Shown in pieces: positions 1 through 7,480 of a DNA stretch of 64,000 nucleotides. The notes below the pieces were generated by a model. The model had not been told where the DNA came from. It made no database searches and saw only the letters and a list, made by a program, of their open reading frames with translations. Position numbers and translations under genes: made by a program. This DNA is from Mucilaginibacter saanensis (lineage in GTDB: Bacteria; Bacteroidota; Bacteroidia; Sphingobacteriales; Sphingobacteriaceae): the NCBI RefSeq assembly GCF_014200575.1, contig NZ_JACHBZ010000001.1:868001-932000 (forward strand), in the 5' to 3' direction. Every line of letters starts with the position of its first letter. The stretch's first letter is position 1.

Positions 1-29
1 TGAAAATAACAAAGGATGCCATATATTTA

Positions 30-293
30 ATGTGCATCCCCAATTATAAAACCACCTGTTTAACTGATCAAAATATTTTACAGGCCAAGGGTATGCATGG
101 CAACCCGGTTCCTCAGAAAGATCATATTCCATTTGTGAAAGGTACTATACAGTATAATGCGAATATAGTTGTAGTGAATTTTACGTTGACAATTCCGAAT
201 AGCATATTAGTTCGGCACTTTGTTCAGTCTGCAAAACAGCTAATTCGCCGTAATCTGGATATCCCGGAGCAGCCGCCCCGGCTTTTCTGCTAA
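30..293 (+). CDS. Doubtful small hypothetical ORF (87 aa)
   Basis: An open frame starting at an ATG and ending in TAA. I recognise no family, signal peptide or membrane segment. The second half has plausible residue composition, but codon choice gives no strong support for either strand. It could be chance open sequence at the window edge, upstream of the AhpD-like pair. Kept only because nothing else occupies this stretch. Confidence 0.2.
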   Translation: MCIPNYKTTCLTDQNILQAKGMHGNPVPQKDHIPFVKGTIQYNANIVVVNFTLTIPNSILVRHFVQSAKQLIRRNLDIPEQPPRLFC

Positions 294-397
294 TCTTTCC
301 CCTTTTTTTAACACTTGATTTTTAGTTGAGGCATTGATGTCTTGGCTTCACGTGTATGTTATTGTATTTTAACTCATTTGATTTAAATAAACCAATT

Positions 398-976
398 ATG
401 CCACACATTAATTTACCACATGAATTTCCGGGTATTCGTAGCCTGTTCATGTACCGGCCAGAAACAGCCGCGCCCTTAAATTCCCTTGTGCAAACCTTGC
501 TCCATAACCCACACCCAAGCCTCAGTGCCGGCGAACGGGAGTTGATAGCCACTTATGTATCAGGTTTAAATACCTGTAAATATTGTACAAGTATACACGG
601 TGCCATAGCCCAGCACCAGTTGGGCAATAATGCAGCCATAGTTAAACAGGTGCTGGCCGATCCTGAAAGTGCCCCAATCAGCAATAAGCTTAAAGCTTTA
701 TTAAAAATTGCTGCCAGCGTACAGGCCGGGGGCAAAAATGTTACCATTGCCGATGTTGAATTTGCCCGCGAGCAGGGAGCAACAGATATTGACATACATG
801 ATACCGTATTAATAGCCGCAGCATTTTGTATGTATAACCGCTATGTTGATGGCCTTGCCACCTGGCAGCCCGATAATGATGAACTGTATGATAAAATGGG
901 AGAACAGCGTGCCCGCGAGGGATATCTCACCGCACCTTTTAAAATAAACCGTACCGAAGAATTACAAAACCTTTAA
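398..976 (+). CDS. Carboxymuconolactone decarboxylase / AhpD-like family protein
   Basis: Predicted alkylhydroperoxidase-type protein of about 192 residues, in the size range of peroxidase-related CMD proteins. The sequence shows the family core: GERELIATYVSGLNTC, then CKYC followed by a nearby His (CxxC...H), the redox and proton-relay motif of AhpD-like proteins. The ATG at 398 is chosen over an upstream in-frame ATG at 356 because the product then begins MPHINLP, matching the start of the next gene's product (MAHIKLQ). It lies 12 bases upstream of a clear paralogue, so the two are probably co-transcribed. The role is inferred to be peroxide or organic hydroperoxide defence; the substrate is unknown. 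Confidence 0.85.
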   Translation: MPHINLPHEFPGIRSLFMYRPETAAPLNSLVQTLLHNPHPSLSAGERELIATYVSGLNTCKYCTSIHGAIAQHQLGNNAAIVKQVLADPESAPISNKLKALLKIAASVQAGGKNVTIADVEFAREQGATDIDIHDTVLIAAAFCMYNRYVDGLATWQPDNDELYDKMGEQRAREGYLTAPFKINRTEELQNL

Positions 977-988
977 CTGATAAAAAAC

Positions 989-1528
989 ATGGCACATATT
1001 AAATTACAAAACGAAGAGCTACCCGGTATTGTTGGTTTATTGGATTACCGCCCTGAAACGGCCAAGCCATTGCTTGATCTGGCCGAAACCTTGTTACGCG
1101 GGCCATCAAGCCTTACAAGCGGCGAGCGGGAAATTATTGCAGCATCGGTATCTTATTGGAACCAATGTCATTTTTGCCATACGTCGCACGCTGCTGCTGC
1201 AGTAGCCCATTTAAAAAGCGGTATAAACCTTATTGATGACATTAAAGCAGGCCTGCCTGATACGCCAGTATCAACAAAGCTAAGGGCGCTTCTGCACATT
1301 GCCCACCAGGTGCAAGGCAACGGGAAAAATGTAACCGAAGATGATGTGGCTGCAGCCCGTGCAGAAGGGGCCACCGATAACGAGATACATGACACCGTTT
1401 TAATAGCCGCCGCATTTTGTATGTACAACCGGTATGTTGATGGTCTGGGTACCTGGGCGCCGGGCCCTAATGAAGCCTATGTAGAAATGGGCGAGCGTAT
1501 GGCCCACGTTGGTTATGTAAGGTATTAA
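989..1528 (+). CDS. Carboxymuconolactone decarboxylase / AhpD-like family protein (paralogue)
   Basis: A 179-residue AhpD-like protein, tandem paralogue of the preceding gene. They share the PGI..L..YRPETA opening, GEREIIAASVS and the identical stretch IHDTVLIAAAFCMYNRYVDG. The redox motif is CHFC with a His three residues later. The pair looks like a local duplication that has diverged; CMD proteins often act as oligomers, so the two products could form a mixed complex, which is inference. A perfect palindromic terminator follows and is shared with the convergent lysozyme gene. Confidence 0.87.
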   Translation: MAHIKLQNEELPGIVGLLDYRPETAKPLLDLAETLLRGPSSLTSGEREIIAASVSYWNQCHFCHTSHAAAAVAHLKSGINLIDDIKAGLPDTPVSTKLRALLHIAHQVQGNGKNVTEDDVAAARAEGATDNEIHDTVLIAAAFCMYNRYVDGLGTWAPGPNEAYVEMGERMAHVGYVRY

Positions 1529-1551
1529 ATAAGAGGTATTACATTTATAAC

Positions 1552-1583
1552 ATCAAAGCCCCGGCAATTGCCGGGGCTTTGAT
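1552..1583. terminator. Perfect 32-bp palindrome, bidirectional terminator
   Basis: Both 16-base halves are exact reverse complements, with a GC-rich core (GCCCCGGC) flanked by ATCAAA/TTTGAT. It lies between the stop codons of two convergent genes (1528 and 1591), so it can serve as terminator for both directions. Confidence 0.85.
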
Positions 1584-1590
1584 ATACCGT

Positions 1591-2484
1591 TTAGGGGATG
1601 AGTAGTTTTTGAAAGGCCGTGCTGTCACCTTTAAAAACATTAAAATCAACCTTTTGATTAATGCCATTTATGCGGGCTTTATCCGAGTGCTGCCAAAATC
1701 TCCAATTTGTTTTATCGCTTATATTTAATACAGGTTCATAATAATGAGCTATCCACAAAGTATAATCATCAAAATAGCCACTCAGGTAATCCTGATAAAA
1801 ACTGATATTGGTATAAATAATGGGTTTTATGCCTGTTTGGGTCTTTATGTAATTTACAAAGGAGCTAAGCTGTGCACGCATTTTTGCGGGCGGCGTTTTG
1901 TAAAGCTGTTCCACATCAACTACCATGGGTAAATCACCTTTCTCAACCTTTACGGTTTGTAAAAAAAACCGTGCCTGCCACAATCCATTTTTTTGAGGTA
2001 GAAAATAGTGATACGCACCGCAAATAATACCGGCTTTAGGTGCTTCGCGCCAATTGCGCTGAAAGTAGGGGTCCATGCTTAAAATACCCTCAGTTGCCTT
2101 TATAAAGGCAAAGGTGATATGCACGTCGTCGTCATTCATGGCTTTAACCTTTTGCCAGTTTATTTTACCCTGGTACGATGACACATCAATACCATGAATG
2201 GTATAGCCCGATGGGATACGGACATTGAAACTTTTGTAGGTGCGGTAGTTAGGATCCTGACCAATATCCAGTATCCAGCGCCAGGTAGCGCTAAAACTTT
2301 TTAAAATATAACCATAGTAAAAAGGCGACAGCAGGACGAGTAGTATACCAGCCAGCGCTACTTTCCATGCGGTAGACAGGCTGTTGTTTTGTTTCTTTTT
2401 GGCAGCAGGTTTTCTTTTTACCGGCGCCTTGGCTTTTACCGGGTCTTTTGCTTTTACAGGTGTTTTTTTAACGGGGGACGGCAC
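1591..2484 (-). CDS. Glycoside hydrolase family 25 lysozyme-like protein
   Basis: A membrane-anchored predicted muramidase of 297 residues. The N-terminus is a Lys/Pro/Ala-rich tail (about residues 1-36), followed by one transmembrane segment (about 40-65) and then the GH25 barrel. Catalytic landmarks are visible: GIDVSSYQG, FAFIKATEG, GAYHYFLP and PMVVDVE, the last carrying the Asp/Glu pair. GH25 enzymes cleave the MurNAc-GlcNAc bond of peptidoglycan, so a cell-wall remodelling or defence role is likely. The only suitable start is GTG at 2484. A TAAGTTTG box (2497-2490, minus strand) sits five bases upstream, so the mRNA may be nearly leaderless, which is speculative. Confidence 0.85.
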   Translation of the reverse strand: MPSPVKKTPVKAKDPVKAKAPVKRKPAAKKKQNNSLSTAWKVALAGILLVLLSPFYYGYILKSFSATWRWILDIGQDPNYRTYKSFNVRIPSGYTIHGIDVSSYQGKINWQKVKAMNDDDVHITFAFIKATEGILSMDPYFQRNWREAPKAGIICGAYHYFLPQKNGLWQARFFLQTVKVEKGDLPMVVDVEQLYKTPPAKMRAQLSSFVNYIKTQTGIKPIIYTNISFYQDYLSGYFDDYTLWIAHYYEPVLNISDKTNWRFWQHSDKARINGINQKVDFNVFKGDSTAFQKLLIP

Positions 2485-2534
2485 AGGTGCAAACTTACAA
2501 AATTGCCGTGCATATATGCGCTGTCAATTTAGTA

Positions 2535-2927
2535 CTACAATATATTCAGCGGATTATTTTTAAAATGAGCTATTTTCAGCTGGAACATCTGGGCCATTTT
2601 ACCTGCCCGCCACTTGGCCTCGTCGGCCTTTGGACCGGCAAAAAGCTGATCAATGGTATCGGTAAATAAAGTCATCCACTCCTTGAAGTGCGAACTGTCA
2701 ACAGGTAGGCGGGCGTGTGGTGGAAAAGGGCTCCCATTGTAGGTATATTGCTCTAATAGCACGGTTTGCCAAAAGGCATACATTTTATTAAGATGCGGAA
2801 GCCATTGCCCGCCCAGGCGCTCGTTAAAAATAGGAGCCAGCAAGGCATCATCAGCTACTTTAGTGTAAAAAGCATCTACCAGTAGCTTTATATCATCAAA
2901 CGTTGATATGTCATGTTTTTGCTCCAT
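2535..2927 (-). CDS. Group III truncated haemoglobin
   Basis: A 130-residue globin of the group III truncated type, a small haem protein implicated in oxygen or nitric oxide/peroxide handling. Seen in sequence: FYTKVADDALLAPIFNE near the N-terminus, the WLPHLNKMYAFWQTVLL segment, and HFKEWMTLF with the likely proximal His region, all typical of the family. I choose ATG 2927 (product MEQKHDI); an ATG six bases upstream at 2933 and a TTG at 2948 fall inside a perfect palindrome that is more likely an operator. The gene is divergent from a MarR gene, about 190 bases apart, which suggests regulation of one by the other or a shared stress signal. Confidence 0.85.
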   Translation of the reverse strand: MEQKHDISTFDDIKLLVDAFYTKVADDALLAPIFNERLGGQWLPHLNKMYAFWQTVLLEQYTYNGSPFPPHARLPVDSSHFKEWMTLFTDTIDQLFAGPKADEAKWRAGKMAQMFQLKIAHFKNNPLNIL

Positions 2928-2931
2928 AATC

Positions 2932-2949
2932 ATTGGTATTAATACCAAT
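2932..2949. promoter_or_regulatory. Perfect 18-bp palindrome at the truncated haemoglobin start (candidate operator)
   Basis: The two nine-base halves (ATTGGTATT / AATACCAAT) are exact reverse complements with no spacer. The site abuts the chosen start codon of the truncated haemoglobin gene and lies in the divergent region shared with the MarR gene at 3118. A dimeric regulator bound here would block initiation. Which regulator is unknown: the MarR next door has a different candidate site of its own. Confidence 0.55.
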
Positions 2950-3077
2950 ACAAAGGGAAGCTTTTTAGCTGGTATTTAGTTAATGGCTAAGTAATTTTTG
3001 ATTCGCTCCTTTACAGTTGTATGCTGCGGCATTTATAATAAGATTTTGGGATGACATTTAGGCAATATCATAGTTTG

Positions 3078-3101
3078 TATATTTGTAAGGTAAACTTACA
3101 A
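3078..3101 (+). promoter_or_regulatory. MarR gene -7 box overlapped by an inverted repeat (autoregulatory operator candidate)
   Basis: TATATTTG at 3078-3085 matches the Bacteroidota -7 consensus TAnnTTTG; no good TTTG lies at the usual -33 distance. An inverted repeat TTGTAAG-N5-CTTACAA spans 3083-3101, overlapping the box and the expected transcription start. Such 7-bp arms with a short spacer are typical of sites bound by MarR dimers, so autorepression is the simplest reading. This is inference from position and symmetry. Confidence 0.55.
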
Positions 3102-3117
3102 GTTTAACTGATTAGTT

Positions 3118-3555
3118 ATGGCAAATGAAAAAGACATCCAATTAGCCTCTGAACTGCGCATTGTTGTTACCCGGCTTATTAAAAAGCTGCGTAAGCAATC
3201 ATTAACAGCCGGCCAGTTGTCATTAACGGAGCGTTCAACCATAGCATTATTGGATCAGCACCAGGAATTGCTTCCTAATGAGTTGGCTGCTATGGAAAAG
3301 ATCACTACGCAAAGCATGTCGCAGATATTGAGTAACCTGCTGCAACGTGGCCTTATTAAACGGCGCATATCCGAAACAGATAAACGTAAGGCCATTATCA
3401 GCTTATCAACCCTTGGGCGCGCCATGCTTTACCAGGTACGAAACGAGCGTGACGAATGGCTGAACAAAGCGTTGGAAGCAACCTGCACCCTGGAAGAACA
3501 AGCGCTGCTAAAAAAAGCAATAGGGCCATTAACCAAATTAGTTGATTTTGATTAA
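3118..3555 (+). CDS. MarR family transcriptional regulator
   Basis: A 145-residue winged-helix regulator. Helix-turn-helix and wing features fit the family: LLPNELAAMEKITTQSMSQILSNLLQRGLI (recognition-helix region), then KRRISETDKRKAIISLSTLG, the wing with the conserved D.R motif. Its gene opens a three-gene plus-strand set with an MFS exporter (22 bases downstream) and an isochorismatase-like hydrolase. MarR-exporter operons usually respond to a small toxic ligand carried by the pump, so that is the likely logic here; the ligand is unknown. The start is the ATG at 3118. Confidence 0.9.
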   Translation: MANEKDIQLASELRIVVTRLIKKLRKQSLTAGQLSLTERSTIALLDQHQELLPNELAAMEKITTQSMSQILSNLLQRGLIKRRISETDKRKAIISLSTLGRAMLYQVRNERDEWLNKALEATCTLEEQALLKKAIGPLTKLVDFD

Positions 3556-3577
3556 TCGGCGCTGAGGAAAATAAAAT

Positions 3578-4840
3578 ATGAATATTAGCACCTTTAATGC
3601 TTTTAAAAGCCGCAACTACCGCCTTTACTTCGCCGGGCAATCCATATCATTGATAGGTACCTGGATGCAAAAAACGGCGGTAAGCTGGGTGATTTACTCG
3701 CTTACCCATTCCCAGTTTATGTTGGGCGTTTCGCTTTTTGCAAGCTTATTTCCGTCTTTTTTATTGTCATTCCTGGGGGGCGTGGTATCAGACAGATATA
3801 ATCGCTACCGTTTGTTGCTGGCAACGCAGGCTGCGTCTATGATACAGGCACTTTTGCTTACCGCATTGGTATTTTGGGGGCATTACGTGGTATGGGAAAT
3901 TATAGCGCTTAGTGCTGTACTTGGGGTTATCAACGCGTTTGATGTACCTGCCCGGCAATCCTTAGTTTACGAAATGGTAAACAGTAAGGCCGATTTGCCC
4001 AATGCACTTGCCCTTAATTCATCCATGGTGAATTTATCCAGGCTGATAGGGCCGGGTATTGCCGGTTTAGTACTGGAAAAATTTGGCGATACCGTATGTT
4101 TTGGCATGAATGCATTGAGCTTTATAGCAGTAATAGGTTCATTACTGATGATGCGGTTGCCAAAGTCTGAGTCAAAACAGCATAATAAAAATATTCTTAT
4201 TGAATTAAGAGAGGGTTTTGCTTATATCAGGAACGCGCCAACCATCAAGTTTACCATTATTATGTTAGCCATGATCAGCCTGATGGTTTTGCCTTTCAGC
4301 ACGCTGATACCGGTTTATGCCAAGGATATTTTTAAAGGTACTGCATCAACCTTCGGGGTTATTGATAGTGTAATAGGATTAGGAGCCTTTTCAGGGGCTA
4401 TATTCCTGGCTTCGTTAAAACCTGGCCGCAATCTTAAAAAGATACTGGCTATCAATACCCTCATATTTGGTGGCGGATTGGTATTGTTTTCGCACATGCC
4501 TAATTATCCTCTGGCGCTGCTTTTTGCGGCTATAACCGGTTTCGGTATGATGTCGCAAATCACCATCAGTAATACTTTGATACAAACCACCGTTGACCCG
4601 GCCATGCGTGGGCGGGTGATCAGCTTTTATGCCATGGCATTTTTTGGCATGCAGCCGCTTGGTGGTTTGCTGGTAGGCTCGGTTTCGCAATGGATAGGTA
4701 CCCCAGATACGGTACTGGCCGAAGGCACGGTTGCGCTGATCATTGGTCTACTTCATTTCAGGTTTTTGCGGAAAAGTAAACTTAAAAAGAACGCTCTGGA
4801 AACCCTGCAACAACAGCCCGTTAATACACTTGCATCTTAA
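3578..4840 (+). CDS. MFS transporter (EntS/MFS_3-like)
   Basis: A 420-residue major facilitator with about twelve hydrophobic segments. The N-terminus (FNAFKSRNYRLYFAGQSISLIGTWMQ) and the loop GVVSDRYNRYR after TM2 are typical of the MFS_3 / enterobactin-exporter-like branch; FDVPARQSLVYEMV is another common element of that branch. It is probably a proton-coupled inner-membrane exporter. It sits between a MarR regulator and an isochorismatase-like gene (11-base gap), suggesting a drug- or aromatic-acid-responsive efflux operon. The substrate cannot be read from sequence. Confidence 0.88.
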   Translation: MNISTFNAFKSRNYRLYFAGQSISLIGTWMQKTAVSWVIYSLTHSQFMLGVSLFASLFPSFLLSFLGGVVSDRYNRYRLLLATQAASMIQALLLTALVFWGHYVVWEIIALSAVLGVINAFDVPARQSLVYEMVNSKADLPNALALNSSMVNLSRLIGPGIAGLVLEKFGDTVCFGMNALSFIAVIGSLLMMRLPKSESKQHNKNILIELREGFAYIRNAPTIKFTIIMLAMISLMVLPFSTLIPVYAKDIFKGTASTFGVIDSVIGLGAFSGAIFLASLKPGRNLKKILAINTLIFGGGLVLFSHMPNYPLALLFAAITGFGMMSQITISNTLIQTTVDPAMRGRVISFYAMAFFGMQPLGGLLVGSVSQWIGTPDTVLAEGTVALIIGLLHFRFLRKSKLKKNALETLQQQPVNTLAS

Positions 4841-4851
4841 TAAAAAACGAT

Positions 4852-5418
4852 ATGATAACTACATTAGATAAAAACACCGCGTTGGTATTGATTGATCTTC
4901 AGGTTTTAATAGTGCAATTGCCTGTAGAATATCCTATTGCACCGGTGATAGAAAATTCAGCCAAATTGGTTGCCGCCTTTCGTGAGGCAAAATTGCCGGT
5001 TGTACTTGTAAATGTGAACCCCATGGGTTCTGCCGGGTCAAAAACCCGTAAGGACAGTAACCGCCCTGCGGGTGGTACTCTGCCGGATAACTGGCTTGAT
5101 ATTATTCCTGAAATTAAAATGGAGGAAGGGGATATACGCATAACCAAACAAACCTGGAATGCTTTTTTTGGTACCCAGCTGCATGACGAATTGCAGAAAA
5201 AAGGCATTACCGGTATTGTACTGGCCGGTGTTGCTACCAGTATTGGTGTAGAGGGCACGGCCCGCTCGGCCAATGAATGGGGTTATAACATTGCCTTTGC
5301 CAGTGACGCGATGACCGATATGGTTGCAGCAGCCCATGATAACAGCTTGAAATATATATTTCCACGTTTAGGTGAGATTGGTACTACGGCCGAGATTATT
5401 GAAAAATTGGGTAAGTAA
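4852..5418 (+). CDS. Isochorismatase family hydrolase with Gly in place of the catalytic Cys
   Basis: A 188-residue protein with the isochorismatase fold. The opening strand ALVLIDLQ supplies the conserved Asp (D15), and ITKQTWNAF supplies the Lys (K99). The nucleophile loop reads GVATSIGVEGTARSA, so the position that is Cys in nicotinamidases and N-carbamoylsarcosine amidases is Gly (about G132). True isochorismatases such as EntB and PhzD also have Gly there, so this may hydrolyse a vinyl ether or another substrate rather than an amide. It ends the MarR-MFS operon and is followed by a terminator. Confidence 0.85.
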   Translation: MITTLDKNTALVLIDLQVLIVQLPVEYPIAPVIENSAKLVAAFREAKLPVVLVNVNPMGSAGSKTRKDSNRPAGGTLPDNWLDIIPEIKMEEGDIRITKQTWNAFFGTQLHDELQKKGITGIVLAGVATSIGVEGTARSANEWGYNIAFASDAMTDMVAAAHDNSLKYIFPRLGEIGTTAEIIEKLGK

Positions 5419-5443
5419 GAATAGCCCCTGTTATGTTATTATG

Positions 5444-5475
5444 AATGCCGGGTCTTATCGCTTGGCATTTTTTAT
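5444..5475 (+). terminator. Rho-independent terminator after the isochorismatase gene
   Basis: A nine-bp stem, AATGCCGGG pairing with CTTGGCATT through two G-U pairs, is followed by a T-rich tract. It begins 26 bases after the stop codon and closes the MarR-MFS-isochorismatase operon. Confidence 0.7.
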
Positions 5476-5502
5476 TGTTGCTAATTGAAGATCGGTACTA
5501 CT

Positions 5503-5534
5503 TTTGAATTAAATGAATTGTTTAAATATATTTG
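5503..5534 (+). promoter_or_regulatory. Bacteroidota-type promoter of the NHL-repeat gene
   Basis: TTTG at 5503-5506, a 20-base spacer and TATATTTG at 5527-5534 fit the -33 TTTG / -7 TAnnTTTG consensus of this phylum. The start codon lies about 35 bases downstream of the -7 box. Confidence 0.65.
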
Positions 5535-5568
5535 ATATCAATTATTTACCCTAAATCTTAACACTGAT

Positions 5569-6888
5569 ATGATTCATTGTACCAAAAAACGCATGGCCGT
5601 CAATATGGCCTTGTTTTTATTAACTATATTTTTTATAGGGTGTTCAAAAAGAGGCTCTTCTCCAACTCCGCCAGATAACACTTCCAAAACAGCTATCACT
5701 GCATTGAATGTAAATACGGGGCCTTATAATACAACTGTGATAATAACTGGTACGGGTTTTAGTAATACTGCTGTTGATGATCAGGTGTTTTTTAACGGAA
5801 AAGCAACTATAGTAAGTGTGGCTACCTCCACACAGTTAACAGTTACTGTGCCATTGGCTGCCGGAACCGGAAATGTAACTTTAAAAGTTAAGAGTGGGAA
5901 TGCAATAACTGGTCCGGTTTTTACTTATCAAGCCTCCTGGGTGGTAAGCACTCTCGCAGGCAGTGGTGCACAAAAAACTGTGGACGGAACGGGAACAGCT
6001 GCAAGTTTTACCAATCCTGATCGTATGACAATCGACGCTAAAGGGAACCTTTATTTAGGTGAGAATTTTACTATCAGGAAAATTACACCAGAAGGGGTTG
6101 TAAGTACCATTGCTGGAACAGGAAAGATAGGTTCTGCCAATGGGAACGGCACAGCAGCTAGTTTTTTTAATCCCGGTGGAATGGTGATAGATAAGGTGGG
6201 GGATTTGTATGTAGCAGATTATGGTAATAACCTTATAAGAAAAATGGACATCTCTGGCAACGTGACTACATTAGCAGGTACTGTATCCCCGGGTTTTGCT
6301 AATGGAAAAGGTACTGCAGCAAGCTTTAGTGGCCCTGTAGATTTGGTCCTTGATAAAAACGGAAATACTTATGTGGCAGATTTAGGTAATGAAATAATAA
6401 GAAAAATAACTTCGGATAATTCAGTAACTACATTTTCAAAAATAGTTACGCCAGGAAAAGATAATGTGGGTCTTTTCCATTTCCCAGGAGGGCTGGCGAT
6501 TGATAATAATGATAATCTTTATGCAACTGATATAGGAAACTTTCTGGTCCAAAAAATAACACCCGCAGGGATAGTAAGTACGGTTGCAGGTTCAGGGATA
6601 CGAGGTAGTACTAATGGGCAAGGGACTAATGCCAGTTTTAACTCTCCTCGTGCAATAATAGTTGATAAGGATAATACTATTTATGTTACTGATGGAAATG
6701 TTATCAGGAAAATTGATGCTACTGGTGTGGTAACCACTTTTGCAGGTAGTGGGGCCGAAGGTGCGGTAAATGGACCAGCTTCTACAGCGAGTTTCAAAAA
6801 TATAAATGGAATAGTGGCAGATAAATCAGGAAATTTGTATGTCTCTGATACAGGAAATAACCTGATTCGTAAAATCTCCTTTCAATAA
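5569..6888 (+). CDS. IPT/TIG and NHL-repeat lipoprotein
   Basis: A secreted 439-residue protein. A hydrophobic leader ends in a lipobox-like FFIGCSKRG (Cys about 25), so it is probably lipid-anchored. Residues of about 40-120 resemble an IPT/TIG immunoglobulin-like domain (GTGFSNTAVDDQVFFNGKA). The remainder contains about six NHL-type blades built on the pattern 'F..P..I.ID..GNLYV.D..N..IRKI...G.V.T.AG', predicting a beta-propeller. Such proteins in this phylum probably bind glycans or proteins at the cell surface; no catalytic residues are evident. It has its own promoter upstream and stands alone. Confidence 0.85.
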   Translation: MIHCTKKRMAVNMALFLLTIFFIGCSKRGSSPTPPDNTSKTAITALNVNTGPYNTTVIITGTGFSNTAVDDQVFFNGKATIVSVATSTQLTVTVPLAAGTGNVTLKVKSGNAITGPVFTYQASWVVSTLAGSGAQKTVDGTGTAASFTNPDRMTIDAKGNLYLGENFTIRKITPEGVVSTIAGTGKIGSANGNGTAASFFNPGGMVIDKVGDLYVADYGNNLIRKMDISGNVTTLAGTVSPGFANGKGTAASFSGPVDLVLDKNGNTYVADLGNEIIRKITSDNSVTTFSKIVTPGKDNVGLFHFPGGLAIDNNDNLYATDIGNFLVQKITPAGIVSTVAGSGIRGSTNGQGTNASFNSPRAIIVDKDNTIYVTDGNVIRKIDATGVVTTFAGSGAEGAVNGPASTASFKNINGIVADKSGNLYVSDTGNNLIRKISFQ

Positions 6889-7093
6889 AATTGTTCTGAT
6901 TGGTTAGAAGTATTTGTTTTTTTAGGGGATAGACAAGCCTGGGAATTTAATAACTAATATTTGCACGAAAAGAAAATAAAATTTAGATTTGATTGACAAT
7001 TAAACATGCTGATAGTCAATGTGTTTTGTTTCTTCAAGTGATGAAAACAAAAGGATGTCAGATAGTAAACCAAGGAAATCAAAATCTTAAATT

Positions 7094-7364
7094 ATGCCAA
7101 AATATGTAATAGAGAGAGAAATTCCCGAAGCAGGTAAACTTTCAACAGAACAACTAAAGGCTATTTCACAAACCTCGTGTGGTGTTTTAAGCAAAATGGG
7201 GCCGCAAATTCAGTGGGTTAACAGCTATGTAACGGCCGATAAAATTTATTGTGTTTACATAGCACCCAATGAGGATATGGTTCGTGAACACCAATCAGGG
7301 TGGGTTTCCGGCAAACTCCATCAGTCAGGTATTAACAGTTATTGACCCAATAACTGCCGAATAG
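7094..7364 (+). pseudogene. DUF4242 protein gene with a one-base frameshift
   Basis: The product opens MPKYVIEREIPEAGKLS and contains GPQIQWVNSYVTADKIYCVYIAP, a clear DUF4242 small protein (usually about 90 residues, reported as metal-binding; function not settled). In the open frame it stops at 7345 after an unusual tail. In the +1 frame from about 7300, the DNA reads GGFPANSISQVLTVIDPITAE and stops at 7364, exactly the usual C-terminus. One extra G in the run near 7298-7300 explains both. It may be a true mutation or a sequencing error. Confidence 0.8.
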
Positions 7365-7417
7365 TATTGGCTTAGCGGTTCAGTTTAAATAATTCTGCTT
7401 AAACAGGAAATAATGAT

Positions 7418-7464
7418 ATCAATAAAACGCCCCTTCCTGATACAGGAAAGGGCGTTTTATTGAT
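7418..7464. terminator. Long bidirectional terminator hairpin
   Basis: Arms 7418-7439 and 7443-7464 pair over 22 bases with one mismatch and a three-base loop. A-rich and T-rich flanks (AATAAAAC / GTTTTATT) lie inside the stem. It sits between the DUF4242 gene (+) and the alcohol dehydrogenase gene (-), so it can stop transcripts from both sides. Confidence 0.85.
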
Positions 7465-7480
7465 GCTTTTTTCTTGAAAA

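Noticed and set aside
2490..2497. Possible leaderless transcript of the GH25 gene
   Set aside because: The -7 box TAAGTTTG is good but no TTTG sits at the right distance, so I do not report it as a separate promoter.
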